NCBI GenBank assembly: GCA_023242925.1
Contig: CP096134.1
Location: forward strand, 2,809,501-2,873,500
Direction of reading: 5' to 3'
Length of the DNA: 64,000 nt
Source: Hyphomonadaceae bacterium JAD_PAG50586_4
Lineage (GTDB): Bacteria > Pseudomonadota > Alphaproteobacteria > Caulobacterales > Aquidulcibacteraceae
Every line of letters begins with the position of its first letter. Positions within the stretch are counted from its first letter, which is position 1. The translations under genes and the position numbers were made by a program. This document shows positions 47,780 to 57,643 of the stretch, piece after piece. Below the pieces are notes generated by a model. The model saw only the letters and a list, made by a program, of their open reading frames with translations. It did no database searches and was not told the origin of the DNA.

Positions 47780-49259
47780 AGCCGCTTACCGCGCCGCGTT
47801 CGAGGCCATAGAGGCGGGCAATTGGCGCGGCGTGAGTTCCTCGCTCGGCCGCGCCGACGACGACGTGCTTGAGGGCGTCGTTCGCGGCCGCATGCTGATC
47901 ACGCGCTCCTATCGCGGCAGCTGGAGCGAATACACAAGCTGGCTCAATCGCTACGGCGAATATGGCATGGCCAACGCGGTTCACGACCGCGCCATGGATT
48001 CACGCTCGCGCCGCGCACGGCGCAACGGCACGCGCGCGCCCGATCCGCAAGCGGGCGGATCGCGTCGTTTGCCGGGCACGCCGCCAGCTGTGGTGGGCGA
48101 TAGCTCCGCGGCGCGTGTTGCGATCGAGCGCGTCGCTGAGCGCATTGGCGTGGGCGACATGGAAGGCGCGCGTTCGCTTGCTTATGCGCAAGTCGGCGGC
48201 CCGCGCTCGGGCCAAGTCGAATGGCAACTCGGCCTCATCGCCTATCACGAACACAATTACGCCGAGGCCATCCGACAATTCGAAGCGTCCGCGCAGTGGC
48301 CCCATCACGGCGGCTGGGCATTCGCAGGCGTTCATTATTGGGCGGCGCGTTCGCGCCTTGCCGCAGGCGAAACGCAAGGCGTGGTGCAGCACCTCGAAGC
48401 CGCTGCGCAACGCCCGTGGACGTTCTACGGTCAGCTTGCCGAAATTCAGCTCGGACGCGACAGCGCGCTGCGCTTTGAAGCGCCGCGCGTTGAACCCGGC
48501 GAACTTGAACGCTTCATCGAACGCTATCCGGCCGCGCGCCGCGCCGCGGCGCTCGCGCAATTGGGCCGCCTCTCCGAGGTCGAACTCGAACTGCGCCGTC
48601 TGCACGCGGATCTGAGTTCGGACGACGATCGCACCTTCCTGGCGCTCGCCATTGCGCTGCAAGCGCCTGCCGCGCAATTGCGCGCCGCGGAGTTTGGCGG
48701 CCGCGACATGGCCGCAGGCTTCTGCCCGACAACATCGTTCGAACCGGACAACGGCTTCTCGCTCGACCGCGCGGTGGTTTACGCAATCGTGCGTCAAGAG
48801 AGCTATTTCAATCCGAAGGCGGTCAGCGTCTCGAACGCGCGCGGCTTGATGCAACTCTTGCCGTCAACAGCGCGCGACATGGATCGCGCACACAATTATC
48901 GCCGCGATCCGGCGCCGCTGTTCGAGCCAGGCCTCAATATGCGCCTCGGCCAAGATTACATCGAATGGCTGATGACCGAATTCCACAATGACGGCGATCT
49001 CGGCCGTGTGTTCGCCGCGTACAATGGGGGCCCAGGCTGGCTCTCGCGCTGGGTAGCGACGCAACCAGCCGACATCGATCCGCTACTCTTGCTCGAATTC
49101 TTGCCGCGCGCCGAAAGCCGCGATTATGCCGAGCGCGCGCTCTCACACATGGCGCTTTGCCGCCGCTCTTACGGCCAGCCGACGCCAGAGCTGGATCGCG
49201 TCGCGAGCGGCGGCGCTGCGATCTACACGCCGCTCGACTCGCGCACCGCCTCGCGCTGA
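47670..49259 (+). CDS. Soluble lytic murein transglycosylase
   Basis: A 529-residue protein from the ATG at 47670 with GGAAGG upstream and a signal peptide (MTFRTALAAFSVAAAIVAPAAA). A long helical superhelix (U and L domains, TPR-like) is followed by the SLT catalytic domain from about residue 365: YAIVRQESYFNPKAVSVSNA with the catalytic Glu, RGLMQLLPSTARDM, and VFAAYNGGPGWLSRW. It cleaves peptidoglycan glycan strands in the periplasm. Its end overlaps the convergent glycosyltransferase gene by 37 bp. Confidence 0.93.
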   Translation: MTFRTALAAFSVAAAIVAPAAAQDHHQRIIALSEQDEAAYRAAFEAIEAGNWRGVSSSLGRADDDVLEGVVRGRMLITRSYRGSWSEYTSWLNRYGEYGMANAVHDRAMDSRSRRARRNGTRAPDPQAGGSRRLPGTPPAVVGDSSAARVAIERVAERIGVGDMEGARSLAYAQVGGPRSGQVEWQLGLIAYHEHNYAEAIRQFEASAQWPHHGGWAFAGVHYWAARSRLAAGETQGVVQHLEAAAQRPWTFYGQLAEIQLGRDSALRFEAPRVEPGELERFIERYPAARRAAALAQLGRLSEVELELRRLHADLSSDDDRTFLALAIALQAPAAQLRAAEFGGRDMAAGFCPTTSFEPDNGFSLDRAVVYAIVRQESYFNPKAVSVSNARGLMQLLPSTARDMDRAHNYRRDPAPLFEPGLNMRLGQDYIEWLMTEFHNDGDLGRVFAAYNGGPGWLSRWVATQPADIDPLLLLEFLPRAESRDYAERALSHMALCRRSYGQPTPELDRVASGGAAIYTPLDSRTASR

Positions 49260-49795
49260 GTCACAGCCTCCGCTTCAAGCGCATGGAGACGCCGCCCGCC
49301 AATGCGGCGCGCGATGTCGTCGCCATAGCCGCCAATCACATCATACAGGGCGCGTGAGATCAGCAGACCTTGCGCCGCATAGGGCAGCTTGAGCCAACGC
49401 GTGCGAAACCGCGCCCACGCCAGATCGGCGCCGCGCCCGTCGCCAGCGAACACCAGTTTGAACACCGCCGCGCGTTCGCGCGCGTTTGGATGGGTGAGGA
49501 AGCGCTCGACTTCGTTTGGCCAGCCCGGCGCCAACGCCGTCGTCGCCGGCAAGAACAGGAGCCACGGCGCTTTAGCGAGCGTGACGCCGGCGCGCATTTG
49601 CGCTGTGCGCCCCGCTTCGCCCGTCACCATATCGCAACCGGCTGCGTCGGCGATCTCCAGCGTCTCATCGCGCGAGCCTCCGTCGCTGACGATCACTTGC
49701 CTCACTATTCCATGCGCTACGCCCTCGACGAGTGGCGACAAAGCGCGCGGCAACATGCGCGCCGCATTCAGCGTGGGGAGGATCACCGAAATCAT
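49223..49795 (-). CDS. Family 2 glycosyltransferase, C-terminus short
   Basis: A 190-residue GT-A protein: MISVILPTLNAARMLPRALS, the nucleotide-binding VSDGGSRDETLEIA, FLPATTALAPGW, and GLLISRALYDVIGGYGDDIA. Relatives of this type (TIGR04283-like) are about 225 residues and have an extra Leu-Met-Glu-Asp step and a longer tail; both are shortened here, and the tail overlaps the convergent slt gene. It may be a natural short form, a deletion, or another sequence fault. The substrate is unknown. Confidence 0.75.
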   Translation of the reverse strand: MISVILPTLNAARMLPRALSPLVEGVAHGIVRQVIVSDGGSRDETLEIADAAGCDMVTGEAGRTAQMRAGVTLAKAPWLLFLPATTALAPGWPNEVERFLTHPNARERAAVFKLVFAGDGRGADLAWARFRTRWLKLPYAAQGLLISRALYDVIGGYGDDIARRIGGRRLHALEAEAVTQREAVRESSGV

Positions 49796-49869
49796 GAGAC
49801 GCCCACACTAAACGGCGCGCACGTCCTTGGCTTTGGAAAATTGCCCCTTAACCGCGCTTTGTCGCGCCA

Positions 49870-52800
49870 TTAGGCGCCAGCAGCCGGCGTGGGTCGCGCG
49901 GGCGCGGGTGTGGTCGCCGCTTGCGGCGGCGGCGCAGCGGGTTGAGCAGGCGTCGTCGGTGCAACAGGCGCACCTGGCGTTGGCGCGCCGGGCGCGGCGT
50001 TGGCGGCGTTTTGCACCGCCTCTTCTGTCATGCGGGCGCGTCGCCGCTCCATAAAGCGGCCCATGAGATCCGTACGCGCCACCGCGCGTGCGACGTCGCG
50101 AATGGCCGAGCCTTCCGCGTGCACGCCGGAGGCGACCACTTCGAACGCATCGGCTTCGGGCGTGTTCGCCATGTCGCCCGCGTACTCACGATAAAGCGCG
50201 CGCACGCCGTCATTGTTGTTCGCCAACGTGAGCGCAACGGCTGTACGCAACACGACTTCGCGACCATAGACCTCAAGCGGCTGCGCCCGATTGCGCATAC
50301 CGAGCAAGGTGCGGAGCTCAACGCCCGCGCGTTCCCAATCCCGCGCGCGCCATGCCGCTTCGGCGCGCACACGTTGCGCATCTTCGCTGCGATCGCGTTC
50401 CACCAATTCGGCGGCGCTATCGAGGCGACCAAGATCGAGCAGCGCGCGTGCTTCGAGAATGCGGCGATCGCCCAACAAGTTGGCCGGCATGTTCGCTACA
50501 CGCGATGTGGAGATCGCGACCAGCGCCTGATCGGGTTTTTGATCCATCAAATAGATCGTCGCGAGATCGGCGGCGACTTGCGCACGGCTGAGGCCCATCA
50601 GGCGCTCGTCGACCTGATATTGCAGCAATTGCGCCGCCTGCTCGAGCAGATCGACATGCACCAAACGACCGGCAAGCAAGCGCACAATGCGATCGCCGTT
50701 CGGTCCAACGGGCGTGAGATCGCTAAATTCGTAGAAGAGCCCCAGCGCCTGGATCGGCTCCAGGCGATCGGCTTCGCCATCGAGGAAGAGTCGCTCGAAT
50801 AGCGTTGTCATGTCGGCGCGGAGCTGACGCGCAGCTGGGTCGTTCGGGAAGCGATCCGCCGCGATGCGCATCGTCGCCAGCGCTTCGCGCCAACGGCCAA
50901 GTTCGGAATACGCTTCGCCCAACATGCCGACGATGGCGAGTTCGGTCGCATCGCCGCGCCAGCGGAAGCGCAACGCCTCCAGAGGCTCGACCGCGTCCAC
51001 GGCTCGCATCAGGCCCGATTGGCGGCGCAGGCGAATAGCTTCAACGGCAGCGGCGACGGCGACCTCTTCATCGTGCGCACGCGACAATTCATCGAGCACT
51101 GTAAGCGCTTGTTCGTTTTGACCCCGCGCGCCCATCACGCGCGCCTCGACCAAACGCGCCTGCAAACGCATCGACGCGTCGCGCGCCTGCCCCATCGCCG
51201 CACGCGCCGCCGTTTCAGCTGCGGCGTGATCGTTGAGTTCGAACGCCGCACGCGCCAGCGCCAATTGAAAGCGCGCGCGCCACGCCGGCGGATGCTCTTC
51301 CAACGCGCCCGCGCCACGCTCCATCTCGCGCCGCGCCGCGGGCCAATCCTTGCGCAACGACGCCGCATAGCCACGCCACAGCGCCGCTGACGGATTGGAC
51401 GCCAGCGTCGTCGATGTCAGATCGCCATCCGCCGCGCCGGAGCGGCCCATCATCACATTCGCCGCGCCGCGCATCAGACGATATTCTGGGTCGAGTTCGA
51501 CCATCTCGCCTTGATTGATGGCGACGATGCGCAGCGCGCCAAGCGCTTCAGCGGCCAAATCGTTTTGCAGCAGGAAGCGCGCCAACTCCATGCGCGCCTC
51601 GACAGGCGCGCCCTCGCCGACGCCTTCGTTCGCCGCCGCACGTGAGAGCACGTCGATGCGATCGCGGACTTGCGCCAGATCCATGCCGGCTTGCGCCGCC
51701 GCCGTTGAGGCGCCGCCGTCGTCCATCGCCGCTTCGAGCATGGCGGCGTTCATTTCATCGGCCGCTTGCGTTGACGCCGCAGACGCCAGCAAGCCGTCGC
51801 TGCGCGACACAACCAGATTGCCGCCATTGAACGCGACGGTCAGACCATCAGCGCGCAATTCGACAACGCCGCCGTGCGCTGACGGCAGCACCGCAGCCTC
51901 AACCGTGGCGCGGCGGGCATCGACGCCGCGCGGCGCACCGCCCAGTAGAGCCACGGCAATGCGATCGCCCACTTCGGGATCGCGCACATAGCGCACGACG
52001 CCTTCGCGGCCGAAATTCGCCGTGAGCCGCCCGCGCCCATCGGGCATGATTTCACGCGTCAAGGTCGCCGGCGTACCGGCGTCGGCACGTGGGCCGAGTG
52101 TGAATGTCCATGACGCATCGTTCGCAGCGGCCGCGACTTGCACGTCCGGTTGAGCGGCGATGCGCAAGCCCAACACGCCCTCACCCTGCACCACTTCGAT
52201 GTCCTGGTGACGCCGGCCAGCGCGTGCAACGCCGCTCATGTCGACGCGGCCCGTGGCGTCGAACAAAGCCAAATCGCTTCGCCACGTCGGAACGCGGCGG
52301 CGCGCGCCGGGCTTGGCCACGTCACCGTCACGCGTGTGACGTTCGCCTCTTCCACCAAACGCACCTGACCCACGCCATTGACCGGGCGCATCGGCACTGT
52401 TGGCGCTGCAGTCGCGGCTTGATTGGCTGGGGTTGTCGCCGGTTGATTGGTCTCAACGGGCGGCGTCAGCAGATCGACGACGACGCGATTGCCGTCCACG
52501 AAGTGACGCTGGCGCACGCCCTGGTCTAAAGTGACCTGCAGTCGCACCGGCGCGCCGGCGGCGCTCACGCGGCGCACCTCGCGCACGTAGCGCGGCAGGT
52601 TCGCGCGAATTTCAGCCAGATCGATATCGGCCGCGCGCGAGAAGCGCAGCTCCAAGCGATTGCCCTGCAGCAGTGGCGTCACCGTCGTCGGCCCTTCGAA
52701 GCGGAACGCCAAGCGCGTATACGCGTCCTGCACGCCGACATCGACGGTTGCGGTCGCGGCTGGCGCGAAACGCTGTTGCGGCGGCGGCGACGCGGGTTGT

Positions 52801-53120
52801 GTGCGCGCTGGTGGTGGCGGCGGAGGCGGTGCGGCGGGTGGCGGCGGCGCTGGAGGTGGCGGCGCGCGCGCGGGCGCTTCGGCCACGTTCACGTTCGGCG
52901 GCACCGGCGATGAGCCGCGAATTTCGCCCGCGTCTTCGCTCAAAGGCACGGCTGGCGCAGCACTCGGCGGCGCTGGCGGCGCGGTTTGCGTCTCCGCCAC
53001 GCCAGCCGTTGGCGCCGACGTCTCCGCCGGCACCGTCAGCTGCATGGGCTGCGCGATCGCTGGCGGCGCTGCAATAAGAGCAGCCGCGGCGATCGCGATT
53101 GGAGAGCGCAAGGATTTCAT
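49870..53120 (-). CDS. Large proline-rich TPR protein of the fliL-fliM operon, one frameshift
   Basis: Read as two frames: a 294-codon N-terminal part and an 816-codon C-terminal part. A T-run (plus-strand A-run 52265-52267) one base short joins them through FRRGEAIWL to FDATGRVDMSGVARAGRRHQ. The corrected protein has about 1,080 residues: a signal peptide (MKSLRSPIAIAAAALIAAPP), a Pro/Ala-rich stretch (APPPPAPPPPAAPPPPPPP), an AMIN-like beta domain (residues ~125-225), and a long helical TPR region with an Ala/Pro tail. It overlaps the MotE-like gene by 4 bp. A role in flagellum function or placement is inferred from position. Confidence 0.75.
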
Positions 53121-53893
53121 CTGTACGGCGCCTTCACCCCCAAGTGTCGCCCAACGGCGTTAAGTGTACGTTTACCGGCCAGCGCTTTGCGCGGCGCCGC
53201 GGCGCCTGGACCGCGCGAACGCTCAAGCAGATTGTCGCCGCTCGTCGGCGGCCGCGCCCGATCGGCCAGCATTTGCGTCAACGCACGCGCGCGCGTTGGC
53301 TCCATGCGCCCCATGACTTCGGCGAGATTGGCCTGACGCATGCGGCTGGCCACCTGCACCAGCACATCGTCATCGAGCCCGTCGAACACGGTCGCCGCGT
53401 CCTTGGCGCGCATGCGTTGATAGACATCCACGAGACTGGCGAGGCGTTGCTCTTGCGCCTCATCCAATTGACCAAGCAGATCGTTGACGTGCGTTTCGAG
53501 CGTGCGCAATTCCGTCAGGCGCTCGTTCAAGCGCTGCTCGGCGGCAAGCATAAGCTCATCTTGCGTATTGTATTGCTCGGCGCGCTGGTCGAGCGTTTGG
53601 CGGCGCGCCTGCAGCGCTTGCAGCACTTGGACCTCGGTGGCGCTCAAGCCGGCCATCTCAGCGAGGGTCGGCGGCGCGCACTGATTGGCCGCTGCTTGCG
53701 CCGGCGCTTCGGTGCTTGTCGTTTCCCCGTGCTCCGCTGTCGCGGCGCTTTCGGCAGCGGCGCCCACGCCTTCGGCTACAGCCTCCGCCATCGCCACGGC
53801 CTTGAGGCCGAGCACCGCGGCAACGGTCACCATCGCCGCGGGTATCAGGCGAACAGCGCCGCCGTTGGATTGCGCAGGCTTTTTCGTCATCAC
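53117..53893 (-). CDS. MotE-like flagellar chaperone (MgtE N-domain fold)
   Basis: A 258-residue protein: an N-terminal membrane segment (LIPAAMVTVAAVLGLKAVAM), a cysteine-containing stretch, a coiled coil (RQTLDQRAEQYNTQDELMLA and on), and a C-terminal MgtE-N-like helical domain (AATVFDGLDDDVLVQVASRM, ANLAEVMGRMEPTRARALTQ). This layout matches MotE, a periplasmic helper of MotC in alphaproteobacterial motors. It overlaps its neighbours by 4 bp on both sides within the fliL operon. Confidence 0.8.
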   Translation of the reverse strand: MMTKKPAQSNGGAVRLIPAAMVTVAAVLGLKAVAMAEAVAEGVGAAAESAATAEHGETTSTEAPAQAAANQCAPPTLAEMAGLSATEVQVLQALQARRQTLDQRAEQYNTQDELMLAAEQRLNERLTELRTLETHVNDLLGQLDEAQEQRLASLVDVYQRMRAKDAATVFDGLDDDVLVQVASRMRQANLAEVMGRMEPTRARALTQMLADRARPPTSGDNLLERSRGPGAAAPRKALAGKRTLNAVGRHLGVKAPYR

Positions 53894-54210
53894 ATGCGTC
53901 CACGCAGCGGCGCGACGTCCGCGCCAGAACGCAAACGCCCCGCGCCGAGGCCCAACCGTTCGGCCGTGCCTTTGGCGTCATTGATGCGCGCTTGCAGATC
54001 GCGTCCGGCTTCTTGCGCCGTTTGGCGTAGCGCGCGCACCGCGTTTTCAGCTTGCACCGTGGCTTGCGCGAGTTCGGCAGCGGCGCGCAACACGCCGTCC
54101 TGGCCCGTGCGAAGGGCCGCGAGCCTGCGATCCAAGCGCCAGAAATAGAACAAGCAAGCGGCCAACATCACCGCGAGTACGACTTCGATAGCGAGCGTAA
54201 TTGGGCTCAT
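53890..54210 (-). CDS. DUF6468-like flagellar operon membrane protein
   Basis: A 106-residue bitopic protein: one N-terminal membrane helix (TLAIEVVLAVMLAACLFYFW) and a charged helix or coiled coil. A protein of this shape follows fliM in Caulobacter-type genomes, where a bitopic protein of the locus (PflI) affects flagellum positioning; I cannot say by eye that this is the same protein. It overlaps fliM and the MotE-like gene by 4 bp each. Confidence 0.7.
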   Translation of the reverse strand: MSPITLAIEVVLAVMLAACLFYFWRLDRRLAALRTGQDGVLRAAAELAQATVQAENAVRALRQTAQEAGRDLQARINDAKGTAERLGLGAGRLRSGADVAPLRGRM

Positions 54211-55274
54211 TTTACCCCTCCAAGTTTCATAACAGCCTGCTGCACAGCAGGCGGAATTGGCTTTTCGACGCGCACAGCCAAGGAATGACCCATGCGACCT
54301 ACGCGGCCCTGTACAAGGTCAACGGCGCCGCATTTCAACGTCACCGGTGCATCAGGCAACGCGTCGAGCATCAACGTGTCGCCGACTTTGAGATCGAGCA
54401 CTTTGCCCAGCGGATGCTTCAATTCATCGAGCACTGCGCGCACTTCAAGGCGTGTGGCCCACAATTCGCTGGCGAGGTGGCCCTCCCAGATATTGTCGCG
54501 ACCGAACTTCTCACCCATGAATTGCTGCAGCAGCATTTTCCGGATCGGTTCGAGCGTCGCGTACGGCAGCAACATCTCGAGCTTGCCGCCGCGATCTTCC
54601 ATGTCGATGCGCAGGCGTACGAGGATGGCGGCGTTTGGCGGACGCGCAATAGCGGCAAAGCGCGGATTGGTCTCGATACGATCAAGCTTGAAATCCACCG
54701 CCGTTAGCGGCGCAAACGCCTGGTGCGCGTCGTTCAGCACGACTTCGACCATGCGCGTGACCAGCATGCGCTCGATCGTGGTGTAAGGCCGGCCTTCAAC
54801 CCGCGCCGATGTCGCGCCGCGGCGACCGCCGAGCAACACATCGACGATTGAATAGATCAGGCCTGAATCCACCGTGACGAGGCCGAAATTGTCCAATTGC
54901 TCGGCGCGGAACACGGCAATAATCGCCGGCAGCGGAATCGAGTTCAGATAATCGCCGAACCGGATCGACGTGATCTGGTCGAGACTGACTTCGACGTTGT
55001 CGCTGGTAAAGTTACGCAGGCTTGTCGTCATCAACCGCACGAGACGGTCGAACACGATTTCAAGCATCGGCAGGCGCTCGTAAGACACGAGCGCCGAATT
55101 GATGATCGCGCGCACGCCTGAACGGCTCGCGGCGTCATCGTCACCCATACCGAAACCAAGCAGGCTATCGATTTCATCCTGATTGAGGATGCGCTCGGCC
55201 GTGCCCTCCTCGGGAGGCGCATTCGGATCCCATTCCGGGATTTCTTCCTGAGGCGCTGCGTCGGCGCTCATCAT
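54207..55274 (-). CDS. fliM: Flagellar motor switch protein FliM
   Basis: A 355-residue protein. The N-terminal CheY-P-binding motif is ILNQDEIDSLLGFG near residue 30; the middle CheC-like domain contains SALVSYERLPMLEIVFDRLV and SIVDVLLGGRRG; and the C-terminal SpoA domain ends VKLGGVK-like in AVMKLGGVK. It forms the C-ring with FliG and FliN. Two adjacent ATG codons (55274, 55271) overlap the fliL stop. Confidence 0.96.
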   Translation of the reverse strand: MMSADAAPQEEIPEWDPNAPPEEGTAERILNQDEIDSLLGFGMGDDDAASRSGVRAIINSALVSYERLPMLEIVFDRLVRLMTTSLRNFTSDNVEVSLDQITSIRFGDYLNSIPLPAIIAVFRAEQLDNFGLVTVDSGLIYSIVDVLLGGRRGATSARVEGRPYTTIERMLVTRMVEVVLNDAHQAFAPLTAVDFKLDRIETNPRFAAIARPPNAAILVRLRIDMEDRGGKLEMLLPYATLEPIRKMLLQQFMGEKFGRDNIWEGHLASELWATRLEVRAVLDELKHPLGKVLDLKVGDTLMLDALPDAPVTLKCGAVDLVQGRVGRMGHSLAVRVEKPIPPAVQQAVMKLGGVK

Positions 55275-55913
55275 TGCACCAGCATTTCTTCGATCAACAC
55301 CGCATTGATCTGCAGAGGCGCGATGACGAGGTTCACCCGGCGCAGCAGTTCAAGGCGCAGGCGATACGCGCCGGCCGACCCAGAAAGGTCATCCGTACGC
55401 AATTCGCGCAGGAAGCCGTTGAACTGATCGCTGACGCGCGGGATGTGCTCGCCGAGCGCAGTGACGACGGCCTCGTTCGGCGCTTCCAGCGTGAGCTTCA
55501 GCTTCAAATAGGCGGGGCGCCCGTCCGGTCCGGTGATGTTCACCAGCAATTCGGGCAGCGTGACGAACACCGTCTCGCCTTCGCCGTACGTGATCATCGT
55601 GCCATTCGGCCCTGGGATCGGCTCGCCTGGCGCGCCTTCGGCGCCGTGGCCGCCCCCGCCTTTGGCTTTGCCGTGGTCGCCAGCTTCCGCTTCCGCGTGC
55701 TGTTCGCCACTCGGCTTCAACAACAAGAAGGCTGCAGCACCGCCCCCGCCCAACACAAGGATCGCAGGCAAGATGATAAAGAGGACGAGCGTCTTGCCCG
55801 ACATCTTCTTCTTGGCAGGCGTTTCACCCTCGGCGCCCTCAGCTCCCTCCACCGGCGGGCTTGCGCCTTCGGCTTCTTCAGCTTCGTCGCCCTTTTTTCT
55901 TCTTCCCGAACAT
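55271..55913 (-). CDS. fliL: Flagellar basal-body protein FliL, one frameshift near the start
   Basis: The true start is the ATG at 55913, giving MFGKKKKGDEAEEAEG when one A is removed from the A-run (plus-strand T-run 55893-55898). As given, the run has six bases and the start is out of frame. Then come an acidic linker, one membrane helix (TLVLFIILPAILVLGGGGAA), a His/Gly-rich linker, and the periplasmic domain (ETVFVTLPELLVNITGPDGR to VLIEEMLVQ). Corrected length is about 213 residues. FliL stabilises the stator-rotor contact. This is the one fault in the window that looks like an insertion. Confidence 0.9.
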
Positions 55914-55980
55914 AACGGAATCGCTCGCGCACTAAGACCGCTCCTTGGTGCGCAAGACGTGGTTAAGGATTGGTAGCAAC

Positions 55981-56088
55981 TCGGCAAAACTTGCCGACGC
56001 CGCGGCAGAAAAGGCGCCTGTTGTTCACCATAACACGCAGGTGCGATTCAATAAAATCAATCACTTAACGCCTGGCACGCGCCTTGCG
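55981..56088 (+). promoter_or_regulatory. Sigma-54 promoter module of the flgF operon
   Basis: Three elements stand in order. A perfect 17-bp inverted repeat, TCGGCAA-AAC-TTGCCGA (55981-55997), fits the look of an ftr/FlbD enhancer, with a further CGGCA half-site at about 56002. AATCAATCACTTA (56055-56067) matches the IHF consensus at every fixed position. TGGCACG-CGCC-TTGC (56073-56087) matches the -24/-12 consensus. Transcription would start near 56099, only two bases before the flgF ATG. On the other strand the region feeds fliL, with a TTAACC half-site like that of CtrA boxes. Confidence 0.75.
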
Positions 56089-56100
56089 TGGTTAACGGCG

Positions 56101-56828
56101 ATGGATAACGCACTCATGCTCGGCCTGCAGACGCAACGTGTGCTGCAACGCCGGATGGATATCGCAGCGAACAATCTCGCCAACGTGGCCACCACGGGCT
56201 TCAAGGCTGACGGCATCTGGCTGCAAGAAGCCGACAACACCGAAGCACACGCAGAAGCAGCGCCCACGAACATTCGTTTCGTTCGCGACATGGGCCTTGT
56301 GCGCAACATGCAGCAAGGCGCGATCGCAATGACGGGCAATCCGCTCGACGTCGCCATCGAAGGCGAAGGCTTCTTCATGGTGCAAGGCCCGAATGGGCAA
56401 ACGCTCTACACGCGCGATGGCGCGTTTTCGTTAGCCGGTGATGGACGGTTGGTGACCAGCGATGGCTACTCCGTTCTCAGCGGCGGGGAGCGCCGATTGT
56501 GCTCGATCCGCAAGGCGAGCAGCCTTCGATCGGGCGCGACGGCGCTATTCGTGTGGCCGGTGTTGAAGCCGGTCGCATCGGTGTGGCGAGTTTCGCCGCA
56601 CCAGCCGCGCTTCAAAAGGTCGGGGACAACCTTTGGGACGCGGACGGACAAAGAGCGGGTGAGTTTGAAGGCGTGGTGCTGCAAGGAGCTCTCGAAGGCT
56701 CCAACGTACGCCCCGTCGTCGAGCTCACCCGGCTCATCGAAATCTCGCGAGCTTACCAATCGGCGGCGAAAATTGTTTCGAACACCGATGATTTGCGCCA
56801 GCGCGCGATCCAACAACTCGGCCGATAA
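56101..56828 (+). CDS. flgF: Flagellar rod protein FlgF, one frameshift
   Basis: Starts MDNALMLGLQTQRVLQRRMD, followed by the rod motif IAANNLANVATTGFKADG. It reads to SDGYSVLSGG, where the G-run 56485-56488 is one base short; the next frame continues APIVLDPQGEQPSIGRDG and ends with the typical C-terminal rod helix VELTRLIEISRAYQSAAKIV. Corrected length is about 242 residues. It builds the proximal rod. The upstream sigma-54 promoter leaves almost no leader before this ATG. Confidence 0.92.
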
Positions 56829-56846
56829 AAAGAAGGTCCCCTAGCT

Positions 56847-57632
56847 ATGCGCGCACTTTCCATTGCCGCCAGCGGCATGCAGGCACAACAGCTCAATGTT
56901 GATGTCATTTCGCACAACATCGCGAACATGAACACGACGGGCTACAAGCGCCAACGCGCCGAATTTCAGGACATGCTCTATCAGAATATGGAGCGTCCCG
57001 GTTCAACGTCGTCGGCCTCAGGCGCGATCCTGCCGCTCGGGATTCAGATCGGCGTCGGCGTGCAAGCAGATGCTGTGGGCCGCATCACCGAACAAGGCGG
57101 CATCAGCGCAACGCAAAATCCGTATGATCTCGCCATCAACGGCCGCGGCTTCCTGCAAGTGGCCCTCCCCTCCGGCCAAACCGCTTACACGCGCGCAGGC
57201 AACCTTGCCGTCAACGCCGATGGTTCGATCGTTACAGCTGACGGCTATCTTCTTGAGCCGTCGATCTCGGTGCCGGCCGAAGCCGTCGGCATGCAGATCA
57301 CGCGCGACGGCATCGTTGAAGTAACGCTGCAGGGCCAGACCGAACCGCAACAAATCGGTCAAATCGAAATCGCCACCTTCATCAATCCAGCTGGCCTTGA
57401 AGGCATCGGCGACAATCTGTTCCTGGAGACACCCGCCTCTGGTGCGCCGAATACGTCAACGCCAGGCTCGCCCGGCTTCGGCACCATCATGCAGGGCTTC
57501 CTCGAACTCTCGAACGTCAACGCGGTTGAGGAAATTTCGTCGCTGATCGTGGCGCAACGCGCTTACGAGATGAACGCGCGCGTCATCACCGCCGCCGACG
57601 AAATGCTTCAAGCCACGACGCAATTGCGCTGA
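56847..57632 (+). CDS. flgG: Flagellar distal rod protein FlgG
   Basis: A 261-residue protein with the N-terminal MRALSIAASGMQAQQLNVDV and SHNIANMNTTGYKRQRAEFQ, and the C-terminal LELSNVNAVEEISSLIVAQR, all diagnostic of FlgG. It forms the distal rod through the peptidoglycan. It lies 18 bp after flgF in the same operon, and its frame is intact. Confidence 0.97.
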   Translation: MRALSIAASGMQAQQLNVDVISHNIANMNTTGYKRQRAEFQDMLYQNMERPGSTSSASGAILPLGIQIGVGVQADAVGRITEQGGISATQNPYDLAINGRGFLQVALPSGQTAYTRAGNLAVNADGSIVTADGYLLEPSISVPAEAVGMQITRDGIVEVTLQGQTEPQQIGQIEIATFINPAGLEGIGDNLFLETPASGAPNTSTPGSPGFGTIMQGFLELSNVNAVEEISSLIVAQRAYEMNARVITAADEMLQATTQLR

Positions 57633-57643
57633 GGAGAAGCAAC

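Noticed and set aside
56065..56096. CtrA box before flgF formed by the two TTAA tetramers
   Set aside because: Their spacing (23 bp) does not fit the TTAA-N7-TTAA consensus; the sigma-54/IHF reading fits far better.
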